Shown one piece after another: positions 6,197-12,850 of a DNA stretch of 19,316 nucleotides. The position numbers were made by a program, and so were the translations under genes. The stretch's first letter is position 1, and every line of letters begins with the position of its first letter. The notes under the pieces are model-generated. The model searched no databases. It saw nothing but the letters and a program-made list of their open reading frames with translations, and was not told the origin of the DNA. This stretch comes from an uncultured Collinsella sp. (GTDB lineage Bacteria > Actinomycetota > Coriobacteriia > Coriobacteriales > Coriobacteriaceae): NCBI GenBank assembly GCA_902489775.1, contig CABUBH010000035.1:1-19316 (forward strand), written 5' to 3'.

Positions 6197-7469
6197 GAAT
6201 GCCCACGTCGTCGATCCGTCCGTCGAGCTTGACGGTGTCGTCGACGTCCTGATCGACGGTGACAAGATCGCCGAGGTCGGAGAGAACCTCGCCGCCGAGG
6301 GAGCCGAGGTCCGCGACCTTTCCGGCAAGTATCTCGTCCCCGGCCTGGTGGATATGCACGTGCATCTGCGCGAGCCTGGCTACGAGGTCAAAGAGGACAT
6401 CGAGAGCGGCACCCGCGCTGCTGCCAAGGGCGGCTTCACCGGCGTGTGCGCCATGCCCAACACCGACCCCGTTACCGATAACGGAACCGTCGTTGAGTTC
6501 GTCAAGTCCCGCGCTGCCGAGGTCGGCCACTGCCGCGTCTATCCTTCTGGTGCTATGACTCGCGGCCTTAAGGGCGAGGCTATGTCCGAGATGGGCGATA
6601 TGGTCGCCCACGGCGCCGTCGCCTTCACCGATGACGGTCGCGGCGTGCAGGGTGCGGGCATGCTCCGTCGCTGCATGGACTACGGCAAGATGTTCGGCAA
6701 GGTCTTTATGAGCCACTGCCAGGACGAGGATCTGGTCGGCCACGGCCAGATCAACGAGGGCAAGGTCTCGACCCGTCTGGCCCTCGAGGGTTGGCCGGCC
6801 GCCGGCGAGGAGCTTCAGATTGCCCGCGACATCGAGATCGCCAAGCTGACCGGTGCCAAGCTGCACATCCAGCACATCTCCACCGCTCATGGCCTGGAGC
6901 TCGTGCGTGCCGGTAAGGCTGCCGGTGTCCAGGTGACCTGCGAGGCCACCCCGCACCACATGTTCCTGACCGAGAACGACCTGGACGAGACCTACAACAC
7001 CTCGCTCAAGGTCAATCCGCCGCTGCGCACCGACGAGGATGCCGAGGCCATCCGTCAGGGTGTCATCGACGGTACCGTCGACGCTATCGTTACCGACCAC
7101 GCTCCCCACACCCCGTGGGAGAAGGCCCGCGAGTTCGAGCTCGCGCCCTTTGGAATGATTGGCCTCGAGACTTCGCTGTCGCTCGTGCTCACTGAGCTGG
7201 TCAACACGGGCAAGATGAGCGTGAGCCGCATGGTCGAGCTCATGGCCATCAAGCCGCGTGAGATTCTGGGCCTCGATCAGGTTCAGGTCAAGGCGGGCTC
7301 TGTCGCCGACCTGACCGTGTTCGACCCCTCCGCAACCTGGACGGTTGGCGAGGACGGTTACGAGTCGCGCGCCGAGAACTCCGGTTTTGCCGGCCGCACG
7401 CTCACCGGTCGTGCCACCGATGTATTTGTCGGTGGCAAGCAGACGCTCGCCGACGGCTGCATCTGCTAG
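6180..7469 (+). CDS. pyrC: Dihydroorotase (class I)
   Basis: This 429-residue amidohydrolase has class I dihydroorotase motifs. DMHVHLREPG (58-67) gives metal ligands H60 and H62 and the substrate-binding R64. AFTDDG has the metal-bridging aspartate at D151, used in this class in place of a carboxylated lysine. H179 (MSHC), H232 (QHIS) and the catalytic D306 (TDHAPH) follow. It cyclises carbamoyl-aspartate to dihydroorotate. ATG 6180 is preceded by GGAGGTG and overlaps the last 17 bases of pyrB, which suggests translational coupling; class I enzymes often bind ATCase. Two hairpins follow the stop codon. Confidence 0.96.
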   Translation: MALLLKNAHVVDPSVELDGVVDVLIDGDKIAEVGENLAAEGAEVRDLSGKYLVPGLVDMHVHLREPGYEVKEDIESGTRAAAKGGFTGVCAMPNTDPVTDNGTVVEFVKSRAAEVGHCRVYPSGAMTRGLKGEAMSEMGDMVAHGAVAFTDDGRGVQGAGMLRRCMDYGKMFGKVFMSHCQDEDLVGHGQINEGKVSTRLALEGWPAAGEELQIARDIEIAKLTGAKLHIQHISTAHGLELVRAGKAAGVQVTCEATPHHMFLTENDLDETYNTSLKVNPPLRTDEDAEAIRQGVIDGTVDAIVTDHAPHTPWEKAREFELAPFGMIGLETSLSLVLTELVNTGKMSVSRMVELMAIKPREILGLDQVQVKAGSVADLTVFDPSATWTVGEDGYESRAENSGFAGRTLTGRATDVFVGGKQTLADGCIC

Positions 7470-7528
7470 CGATAGCCTTATCGCTTTTGTGCGCGGCGCC
7501 CTTGCGGTGCCGCGCTTTCTGTTCGTTT
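7468..7528 (+). terminator. Two tandem terminator-like hairpins between pyrC and pyrK
   Basis: The first hairpin, AGCGATA-GCCT-TATCGCT (7468-7485), begins inside the pyrC stop codon and runs into TTTT. The second, GCGCGGCGCC/GGTGCCGCGC (7491-7514, one G-U), is followed by the T-rich TTTCTGTTCGTTT. Either could act as a partial terminator, or as a 3' mRNA stabiliser that lowers pyrKDF expression relative to pyrRBC. No separate promoter was recognised between them and pyrK. Confidence 0.5.
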
Positions 7529-7562
7529 AGACCATGCAACCGCATGGGGGATTGGAGTGTCT

Positions 7563-8354
7563 ATGCCCACACCTTCCACTGCACGCATGCACGACTTCGA
7601 GGTCGTCTCGAACCGGGAGATCGCCGACGGCATCTTCTCGCTCGTTATCTCGGCCCCCAAGCTTGCAAGTGCGCTCAAGCCCGGTCAGTTTGTGAACATC
7701 GCCGTCCCCGGCGATGCGTCTTCTCTGCTTCGTGTGCCCTTGAGTTTCTACCGCGCCGACGCCGAGGCCGGCACCGTCGAGCTGTGGTACGCCGTCGTGG
7801 GAGACGATACCCGCCGTTTGTCCCAGATGGGCCCTGGCTCCACCTCTAACCTGTTGGGCCCCGGTGGCCGTGGCTGGATGGTACCCGAGGGCACCAGGAA
7901 GGCACTGCTCGTCGCCGGTGGCATCGGCGTTCCGCCTGTGCTGTGTCTTGCCGGCATGCTTGCCGAGCAGGGTGTTGATGTGGACGTGTGCCTGGGCTTT
8001 GGCACCGCTTCCAAGGCCGTGGGTGTCGATGAGTTCCGTGCGCTGGGCGCCACGGTTAACGTGTGCACCGACGACGGTTCGCTCGGCACGCACGGTTTTT
8101 GCACCGATCCGGCAGCCGAGCTGCTTGGAGAGGGCGGCTACGACTACGTCGCCAGCTGCGGCCCCGCCGTCATGATGAAGAAGGTCGCCGCCGCTGCCGC
8201 CGAGGCCGGTGTGTACTGCGAGGTGTCGCTCGAGCGCATGATGAGCTGTGGCTTTGGCGCCTGCAACACCTGCAATGTCGAGACGGTCGACGGTATGAAG
8301 GGTGCTTGCATGTGCGGCCCCGTGTTCGATGCTTCCAAGGTGGTGGTCTTCTAG
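7563..8354 (+). CDS. pyrK: Dihydroorotate dehydrogenase electron-transfer subunit PyrK
   Basis: The 263-residue protein resembles PyrK/PyrDII, a ferredoxin-reductase-type flavoprotein that passes electrons from dihydroorotate oxidation in PyrD to NAD+. An FAD-binding beta-barrel (about 10-105) contains RVPLSFYRAD. A nucleotide-binding domain opens with LLVAGGIGVPPVL (115-127). The C-terminal [2Fe-2S] site has C229, C234 and C237 (CGFGACNTC) and a fourth cysteine at C249. C251, in CMCGPVF, is an additional cysteine next to the usual fourth ligand. ATG 7563 is preferred because TTGGAG lies at 7552-7557; a GTG at 7557 overlaps that site. The gene sits immediately before pyrD, its obligate partner. 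Confidence 0.94.
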   Translation: MPTPSTARMHDFEVVSNREIADGIFSLVISAPKLASALKPGQFVNIAVPGDASSLLRVPLSFYRADAEAGTVELWYAVVGDDTRRLSQMGPGSTSNLLGPGGRGWMVPEGTRKALLVAGGIGVPPVLCLAGMLAEQGVDVDVCLGFGTASKAVGVDEFRALGATVNVCTDDGSLGTHGFCTDPAAELLGEGGYDYVASCGPAVMMKKVAAAAAEAGVYCEVSLERMMSCGFGACNTCNVETVDGMKGACMCGPVFDASKVVVF

Positions 8355-9277
8355 TGGGTACCGTGAACATGGCCGTCGATTTCGGCGGCGTCAAGATGCA
8401 GAACCCCATCAACACCGCAGCCGGTACCTTTGGCTACGGTTGGCAGTTCCAGAACTTCTTTGATGTTTCCCAGCTGGGCGCCATCACCACCAAGGGTTGC
8501 GCTGCCGAGCCCTGGCCGGGCAACCCCGCGCCCCGCATGGCCGAGATTCCCGGCGGTATGATCAACTCCGTGGGCCTTCAGAACCCCGGCGTGGCCGCCT
8601 TTGCCCGCGAGTCCGGTCCGTGGCTCGAACAGCTGTCCAAGGACGGCTGCCAGGTCATCTGTCAGGTTGCCGGCCACTCCGTTGACGAGTTTGTCCGCGC
8701 ACTCGAGATGTATGTCGAGCTGTGCCCCTGGGCTGCCGGCTACGAGATCAACGTGAGCTGCCCTAATATCGCCGCCGGCGGTGCCGCCATGGGCTCCACG
8801 CCCGAGGGCGCCTCTTCCGTTATGGCTGCCTGCCGCAAGGTGACCGATAAGCCGCTGTTCGTCAAGATGGCGCCGGTCAACGTCGCCGAGATCGCCAAGG
8901 CCCTCGAGGCTGCCGGCGCCGACGGCCTTTCAGTCATCAACTCCATCCAGGGCATGGCCATCGACGTCCATACCCGCAAGTCCCGCGTGGCCAAGCCCAA
9001 GGGCGGCCTTTCGGGCCCGCTGTGCCACCACATCGCCGTGCGCATGGTCTGGGAGGTTGCCCAGGCCGTCAATATCCCCATCAACGGTGTCGGCGGTGTC
9101 ATGACCGGCGAGGATGCGGCTGAGTTTATCCTGGCCGGCGCCACCTGCGTGTCGGTCGGCATGGCCAACTTCGTCGATCCGTGCGCTTCGCTCAAGATCG
9201 CGCATGAGCTCGAGGCTTGGGCCGAGTCCCAGGGCGTAAAGGACATCAACGAGCTGGTAGGTGCTTTCGAATGCTAG
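8354..9277 (+). CDS. pyrD: Dihydroorotate dehydrogenase catalytic subunit (class 1B)
   Basis: This 307-residue FMN-binding TIM barrel has the class 1 active-site cysteine in EINVSCPN (C136). NPINTAAGTFGYG near the N-terminus, GLQNPG, and a C-terminal phosphate-binding NGVGGVMTGEDAAEFILAGA also fit the class. Adjacent pyrK indicates the NAD+-linked heterotetrameric 1B enzyme, which suits an anaerobe because no quinone or oxygen is needed. It oxidises dihydroorotate to orotate. The start is uncertain: GTG 8354 overlaps the last base of the pyrK stop and has AAGGTGG ten bases upstream, while ATG 8369 would give 302 residues. Family length allows either. Confidence 0.94.
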   Translation: MGTVNMAVDFGGVKMQNPINTAAGTFGYGWQFQNFFDVSQLGAITTKGCAAEPWPGNPAPRMAEIPGGMINSVGLQNPGVAAFARESGPWLEQLSKDGCQVICQVAGHSVDEFVRALEMYVELCPWAAGYEINVSCPNIAAGGAAMGSTPEGASSVMAACRKVTDKPLFVKMAPVNVAEIAKALEAAGADGLSVINSIQGMAIDVHTRKSRVAKPKGGLSGPLCHHIAVRMVWEVAQAVNIPINGVGGVMTGEDAAEFILAGATCVSVGMANFVDPCASLKIAHELEAWAESQGVKDINELVGAFEC

Positions 9278-9987
9278 AGACCGATGCCCGCGACCGCGTA
9301 ATCGTCGCCCTCGACTGCGATCGTGAGCGTGCGCTCGAGCTCGCCTACGAGCTTTCGGGCCATGCCGCTTGGCTTAAGGTTGGTATGACGCTCTATTACG
9401 CTGAGGGCCCCGAGATCGTCAAGACCTTTAAGGACCTGGGCTTTAAGGTCTTCCTTGACCTTAAGTTCCATGATATTCCGCATCAGGTTCGCGGTGCCGC
9501 CCGTTCGGCCTCGCTTGCCGGTGCCGACCTGCTCTCGGTTCACGGCTTGGGTTCGGGCGCCATGCTCGCTGCCTGCCGCGAGGGTGCCGAGGAGGCGCGC
9601 GAGGACCGCGCCAGGCTCGTCGCCATCACCGTGCTCACGAGTATGAATCAGGATGCCTTGAGCGAGATCGGCGTCGAGTCGCCCGTGGCCGAGGAGGCCG
9701 CCCGCCTGGCAAAGCTCGCTAAGGCCAACGGCATCGATGGCATCGTGTGCTCGCCGATGGAGGCTCACGACATGCGTGAGCTGCTGGGTCCTGATGCCCT
9801 GATCGTGACTCCGGGTGTGCGTCCGGTGGGTGCCGCCTTAGGCGACCAGTCCCGCGTGGCGACGCCTTCCCAGGCTATCGAGCGTGGCGCAAGCCACATT
9901 GTGGTGGGCCGTCCCATCACCGGTGCCGACGATCCGGTTGCCGCCTTTGACGCCATCGTCGCTGAGCTGGTCGAAAACGTCGCGTAA
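9271..9987 (+). CDS. pyrF: Orotidine 5'-phosphate decarboxylase
   Basis: The 238-residue protein is a short-form OMP decarboxylase. The catalytic signature FLDLKFHDIP (61-70) supplies the D63, K65 and D68 charge network, and the C-terminal phosphate site reads HIVVGRPIT. It converts OMP to UMP, the last step of de novo synthesis and the product sensed by PyrR. ATG 9271 overlaps the end of pyrD by seven bases (ATGCTAG), with GGTAGGTG upstream, so translation is probably coupled. pyrE, which makes OMP, does not follow and must lie elsewhere. Last gene of the operon. Confidence 0.96.
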   Translation: MLETDARDRVIVALDCDRERALELAYELSGHAAWLKVGMTLYYAEGPEIVKTFKDLGFKVFLDLKFHDIPHQVRGAARSASLAGADLLSVHGLGSGAMLAACREGAEEAREDRARLVAITVLTSMNQDALSEIGVESPVAEEAARLAKLAKANGIDGIVCSPMEAHDMRELLGPDALIVTPGVRPVGAALGDQSRVATPSQAIERGASHIVVGRPITGADDPVAAFDAIVAELVENVA

Positions 9988-10032
9988 AAGATTCCCCTAA
10001 GTCACCACTTTTGGGTTTCATTAGCACAAAAT

Positions 10033-10090
10033 AGCCCCTGTGCCTGCGTAAACTTTCCCATCCTTTGTGTGGAATCGCAGGTCAGGGGCT
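10033..10090. other. Long stem-loop after pyrF (terminator or RNA element)
   Basis: AGCCCCTG (10033-10040) pairs with CAGGGGCT (10083-10090) and CCTGCG (10043-10048) with CGCAGG (10076-10081), giving 14 bp around a small asymmetric internal loop. The 27-base loop contains a further TTCC/GGAA pairing. The sequence after it, TTAACTTTGGG, is not a good T-run on the plus strand, and the minus-strand tail ATTTTGTG is also mediocre. It is the only terminator candidate between pyrF and mihF. A small RNA or processing element is an alternative. Confidence 0.45.
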
Positions 10091-10109
10091 TAACTTTGGG
10101 CGCAGTATA

Positions 10110-10138
10110 TTGCACTTTTTGCGGGTATCGTCTAACCT
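10110..10138 (+). promoter_or_regulatory. Candidate upstream mihF promoter (TTGCAC-N17-TAACCT)
   Basis: TTGCAC at 10110-10115 and TAACCT at 10133-10138 have an ideal 17-base spacer. Transcription would begin near 10145 and read through the GGCATTTT/AAAATGCC dyad before mihF. Confidence 0.45.
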
Positions 10139-10153
10139 ATGGAGCCGCGATTG

Positions 10154-10185
10154 GGCATTTTGTACGTTCTACGTGCTAAAATGCC
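10154..10185. promoter_or_regulatory. mihF extended -10 embedded in an 8-bp dyad
   Basis: TGCTAAAAT (10174-10182) is an extended -10 about 45 bases upstream of the mihF start. It overlaps the right arm of a perfect inverted repeat, GGCATTTT (10154-10161) and AAAATGCC (10178-10185), 16 bases apart. Allowing one bulged G, the arms extend outward to TTGG/CCAA. A repressor covering the dyad would occlude the -10. Autoregulation by mIHF is conceivable but not shown. Confidence 0.5.
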
Positions 10186-10226
10186 AATTATTGAATCAGA
10201 TATAACCCAACTATTTGGAGGTACGA

Positions 10227-10535
10227 ATGGCACTCCCTCAGCTTACCGATGAGCAGCGCAAGCAGGCTCTTGAGAAGGCTGCTGCCGCACGTCACGCCCG
10301 CGCTGAGCTTCGCGAGCAGATCAAGAAGGGCGAGAAGTCCCTCGAGTCCGTGCTCAACTCCGATGACCCCATCGCTTCCCGCATGAAGGTTTCCACCCTC
10401 ATCGAGTCTCTCCCTGGTTATGGCAAGGCCAAGGCCGCCAAGATCATGGAGGAGCTCGGTATCTCCGCTACCCGTCGCGTCCAGGGCCTCGGCGTCCGTC
10501 AGCGCGAGCAGCTCCTCGAGCAGCTGACCAAATAA
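10227..10535 (+). CDS. mihF: Actinobacterial integration host factor mIHF
   Basis: The 102-residue basic, helical protein matches the mIHF/sIHF family of actinobacterial nucleoid-associated proteins, which is unrelated to HU/IHF of proteobacteria. An N-terminal charged helix rich in Lys, Arg and Ala (about 8-35) is followed by the helix-two-turn-helix core STLIESLPGYGKAKAAKIM and ISATRRVQGLG. Family members bind and bend DNA, and the founding one supports phage L5 integration in mycobacteria. TTGGAGG at 10215-10221 is five bases from the ATG. The order mihF-gmk-rpoZ is also found in Mycobacterium, which supports the identification. gmk begins at the base after the stop. Confidence 0.95.
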   Translation: MALPQLTDEQRKQALEKAAAARHARAELREQIKKGEKSLESVLNSDDPIASRMKVSTLIESLPGYGKAKAAKIMEELGISATRRVQGLGVRQREQLLEQLTK

Positions 10536-11105
10536 GTGAGCGCTCAGGATTCCAAGCTCTTTGTGATTTCTGGACCGTCAGGCGCAGGGAAGGGTACGCT
10601 CGTCACTCGTGTGCGCGAGCGCCGCTCGAACCTGGGCCTGACGGTTTCGGCTACCACGCGAGCACCACGCAAAGGTGAGGTCGACGGCGTCAACTACTTT
10701 TTTCTGACGCGCGAGGAGTTCGACCGCCGCGTGGCAAACGGCGAGTTTGTTGAGTGGGCCGAGGTCCACGGTAACTGCTACGGCACGTTGGTGAGCGAGG
10801 TCACATCCAAGCTCGCCTCGGGCGCGTCTCTGATTTTGGAGATCGATGTCCAGGGCGCCCTGCAGGTGAAGGAGCGTTTCCCCGAGGCCGTGCTGATCTT
10901 TATCAAGCCGCCTTCGCTTGAGGTGCTCCGCGAGCGTCTAGTCGGTCGCGGTACCGAGACGCCCGAGACGATTGAGCTGCGTATGGCAAACGCCGCCGAT
11001 GAGCTTGCCCTTGCCGACCGCTACGACGACGTCGTGGTAAATGACGATCTCGACCGCGCGACCGATGAGCTCGTTCGCGTTCTCGATATGCATGAAAGGA
11101 TCTGA
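10536..11105 (+). CDS. gmk: Guanylate kinase
   Basis: The 189-residue protein is a standard guanylate kinase. It has P-loop GPSGAGKGT (13-21), the GMP-binding region VSATTRAPRKGEVDGVNYFFL, EWAEVHGNCYGT, and the Walker B-like LILEIDVQGALQV. It phosphorylates GMP (and dGMP) to GDP in the cytosol. The GTG start abuts the mihF stop with no gap and only a weak Shine-Dalgarno, so it probably depends on coupled translation. GMP kinase next to the RNA polymerase omega gene is a widely conserved pairing, interesting because ppGpp inhibits Gmk in some bacteria and binds near omega in others; no such control can be read here. Confidence 0.96.
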   Translation: MSAQDSKLFVISGPSGAGKGTLVTRVRERRSNLGLTVSATTRAPRKGEVDGVNYFFLTREEFDRRVANGEFVEWAEVHGNCYGTLVSEVTSKLASGASLILEIDVQGALQVKERFPEAVLIFIKPPSLEVLRERLVGRGTETPETIELRMANAADELALADRYDDVVVNDDLDRATDELVRVLDMHERI

Positions 11106-11110
11106 GGTCC

Positions 11111-11392
11111 GTGTCCGTTGTAAAGCCTTGCATTGACGATCTTCTGGAGAAGACCGATCACAACCGCTTCCTGCTCGCTTCGCTTGCCTCCAAGCGCGCC
11201 TGCGACATCAATAGCATGCTGCGTGGCCAGCACAACCGCGTGCTTGCCGTCCAGGATGTCGATGACATCACCATCGGGCTTTCCGGTGCCGACACCATCT
11301 CGATGGCTATGGACGAGATTGTCGACGGCGACATCTCTTACGACGAGGCCCGTTACGAGAAGGCGCTCGGCCACAAGGTTGCTGAAGCCTAA
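11111..11392 (+). CDS. rpoZ: RNA polymerase omega subunit
   Basis: The 93-residue protein has the omega fold signature: IDDLLEKTDHNRFLLASLASKRACDINSML near the N-terminus aligns with the conserved helix that clamps the beta' C-terminus, and an acidic tail follows. It promotes RNA polymerase assembly. The GTG start follows AAAGGATCTGAGGTCC and lies five bases after the gmk stop. thiI starts at the very next base after its TAA. A short protein of weak conservation, but the position between gmk and thiI makes it secure. Confidence 0.92.
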   Translation: MSVVKPCIDDLLEKTDHNRFLLASLASKRACDINSMLRGQHNRVLAVQDVDDITIGLSGADTISMAMDEIVDGDISYDEARYEKALGHKVAEA

Positions 11393-12637
11393 ATGGCGGC
11401 TCGCGTCTGCCTGGTCCACTATCACGAGGTTGGACTGAAGGGTAAGAACCGCGCACATTTTGAGCATATCCTCATGGATAACATCAAGGCGGCCTTGGCC
11501 GCCTTTTCCGTGAATGCCGTGTCTCGAATTTCCGGTTATATCCTCGTGACCTTTAACGAGCATCAGGCCGACGAGGCGGCGCGTGTCATTCGCACCGTTC
11601 CCGGCGTTGCTCGTGTGTCTTTGGCGTATCACACCAATCGTGACCCTCAGGAGTACTGTGCCGCCGCCGTGAAGGCGCTGCGCGAGTTTGGTTCCTTCGA
11701 TTCGTTTAAGGTGCACGCCAAGCGCTCCAATACCGACTATGAGCTCACCTCGATTGACATCAATCGTCAGGTGGGCGAGGTGCTGTGCGAGGCCTTCCCC
11801 GATAAAAAGGTTCAAATGCATGACCCCGATGCGATGGTGCACGTACTGGTGGTCCAGGGTAGCGTTTATGTGTACGCGCGCTCCGAGCGCGGCGTGGGCG
11901 GTCTGCCGGTGGGTTCTGCCGGCAAGGTCGTGACGCTGCTGTCGTCGGGTATTGATTCTCCGGTGGCGACCTGGATGCTCGCGCGTCGCGGCGCGGTGTG
12001 CGTGCCGGTACATTTCTCAGGTCGTCCGCAGACGCCCGACACGAGCGAGTATTTGGTGCAGGACATCATCCGTGCGCTTGAGCCGGGTGTCCAGATCGGC
12101 CGCCTGTACGTGGTGCCGTTTGGCGATTGCCAGCGTGAGATTTCGGTCACCTGTCCCAGCAACCTGCGCGTGATCATGTATCGCCGCATTATGTATTCGG
12201 TTGCCGAGCGCATTGCACACATCGAGGGCGCCAAGGCCATCGTGACGGGCGAATCGCTTGGACAGGTTGCCTCACAAACGCTTGAGAATATCATGGCCGT
12301 TAACGAGGCCGTGAAGATCCCCGTGTTCCGTCCGCTCATCGGTTCGGACAAGCAGGAGATTATCGCGCGCGCCGAGGAGATTGGTACGTTCGATATCTCG
12401 ACTGAGGCCGCTCCCGACTGCTGCACGCTGTTTATGCCGCGTCGTCCCGAGACGCACGCTAAACTCGATGCCGTGCATGAGGCCTGGGAGTTGTTCGATC
12501 ACGAGGAGATGATCGAGCGTCTACTCAAGCAGACCGAGTACATCGACTTCGAAAGCAACACGTATAAGGCCCCTAAGACCTTAAAACGCAAACATTCGGA
12601 GCTTGCTCCGCGTGAGATTTACCAAGATCACGAGTAA
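11393..12637 (+). CDS. thiI: tRNA 4-thiouridine synthase ThiI (no rhodanese domain)
   Basis: The 414-residue protein has a ferredoxin-like/THUMP RNA-binding region (about 1-165). A PP-loop ATP-pyrophosphatase domain follows with SGIDSP at 185-190 and a later PDCCTLFMPRRPETHA stretch. It adenylates uridine 8 of tRNA and replaces oxygen by sulfur; in some bacteria it also supplies sulfur for thiazole synthesis. It lacks the C-terminal rhodanese domain of E. coli ThiI (482 residues), so it probably receives sulfur directly from a cysteine desulfurase, as in Bacillus, where the partner is NifZ. No desulfurase gene lies in this window. ATG 11393 abuts the rpoZ stop. A strong terminator follows. 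Confidence 0.94.
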   Translation: MAARVCLVHYHEVGLKGKNRAHFEHILMDNIKAALAAFSVNAVSRISGYILVTFNEHQADEAARVIRTVPGVARVSLAYHTNRDPQEYCAAAVKALREFGSFDSFKVHAKRSNTDYELTSIDINRQVGEVLCEAFPDKKVQMHDPDAMVHVLVVQGSVYVYARSERGVGGLPVGSAGKVVTLLSSGIDSPVATWMLARRGAVCVPVHFSGRPQTPDTSEYLVQDIIRALEPGVQIGRLYVVPFGDCQREISVTCPSNLRVIMYRRIMYSVAERIAHIEGAKAIVTGESLGQVASQTLENIMAVNEAVKIPVFRPLIGSDKQEIIARAEEIGTFDISTEAAPDCCTLFMPRRPETHAKLDAVHEAWELFDHEEMIERLLKQTEYIDFESNTYKAPKTLKRKHSELAPREIYQDHE

Positions 12638-12647
12638 ATTTGTGCAT

Positions 12648-12680
12648 AGACCGACGATGCTCTTGCATCGTCGGTCTTTT
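12648..12680 (+). terminator. Strong intrinsic terminator after thiI
   Basis: A perfect 13-bp stem AGACCGACGATGC (12648-12660) / GCATCGTCGGTCT (12665-12677) closes a TCTT loop and runs into TTTT. It lies 10 bases after the thiI stop and ends the mihF operon. Confidence 0.92.
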
Positions 12681-12850
12681 GCTATCTGGGCATTTTGCGG
12701 CTAAGTGTTCATTTGCTGACGTGTGTCTGAATAAATGGACAGATTTGTGCAAGGTTTTGGTCAGCTTTTGGTTTGACCGCGAAAACCGGTTTTGGAGAAT
12801 GGCTGTTGCAGGACTCTTTTCCTGACACGATGTTGTTGGGAGGTTTTGCT
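12681..12850 (+). promoter_or_regulatory. comEA upstream region with a 12-bp palindrome
   Basis: No clear -35/-10 pair is recognised. The stretch holds a perfect palindrome AAAACCGGTTTT (12782-12793) about 60 bases before the comEA ATG. It also has a GGTCA/TGACC dyad just upstream and three TTTTGG copies within about 40 bases. These may mark a regulator site for competence expression. The Shine-Dalgarno GGGAGG is at 12838-12843. Confidence 0.35.

Noticed and set aside
12640..12825. Small plus-strand open frame between thiI and comEA
   Set aside because: It begins at the thiI terminator, lacks a ribosome site, and its product is a Cys/Trp/Phe-rich sequence with no family resemblance.
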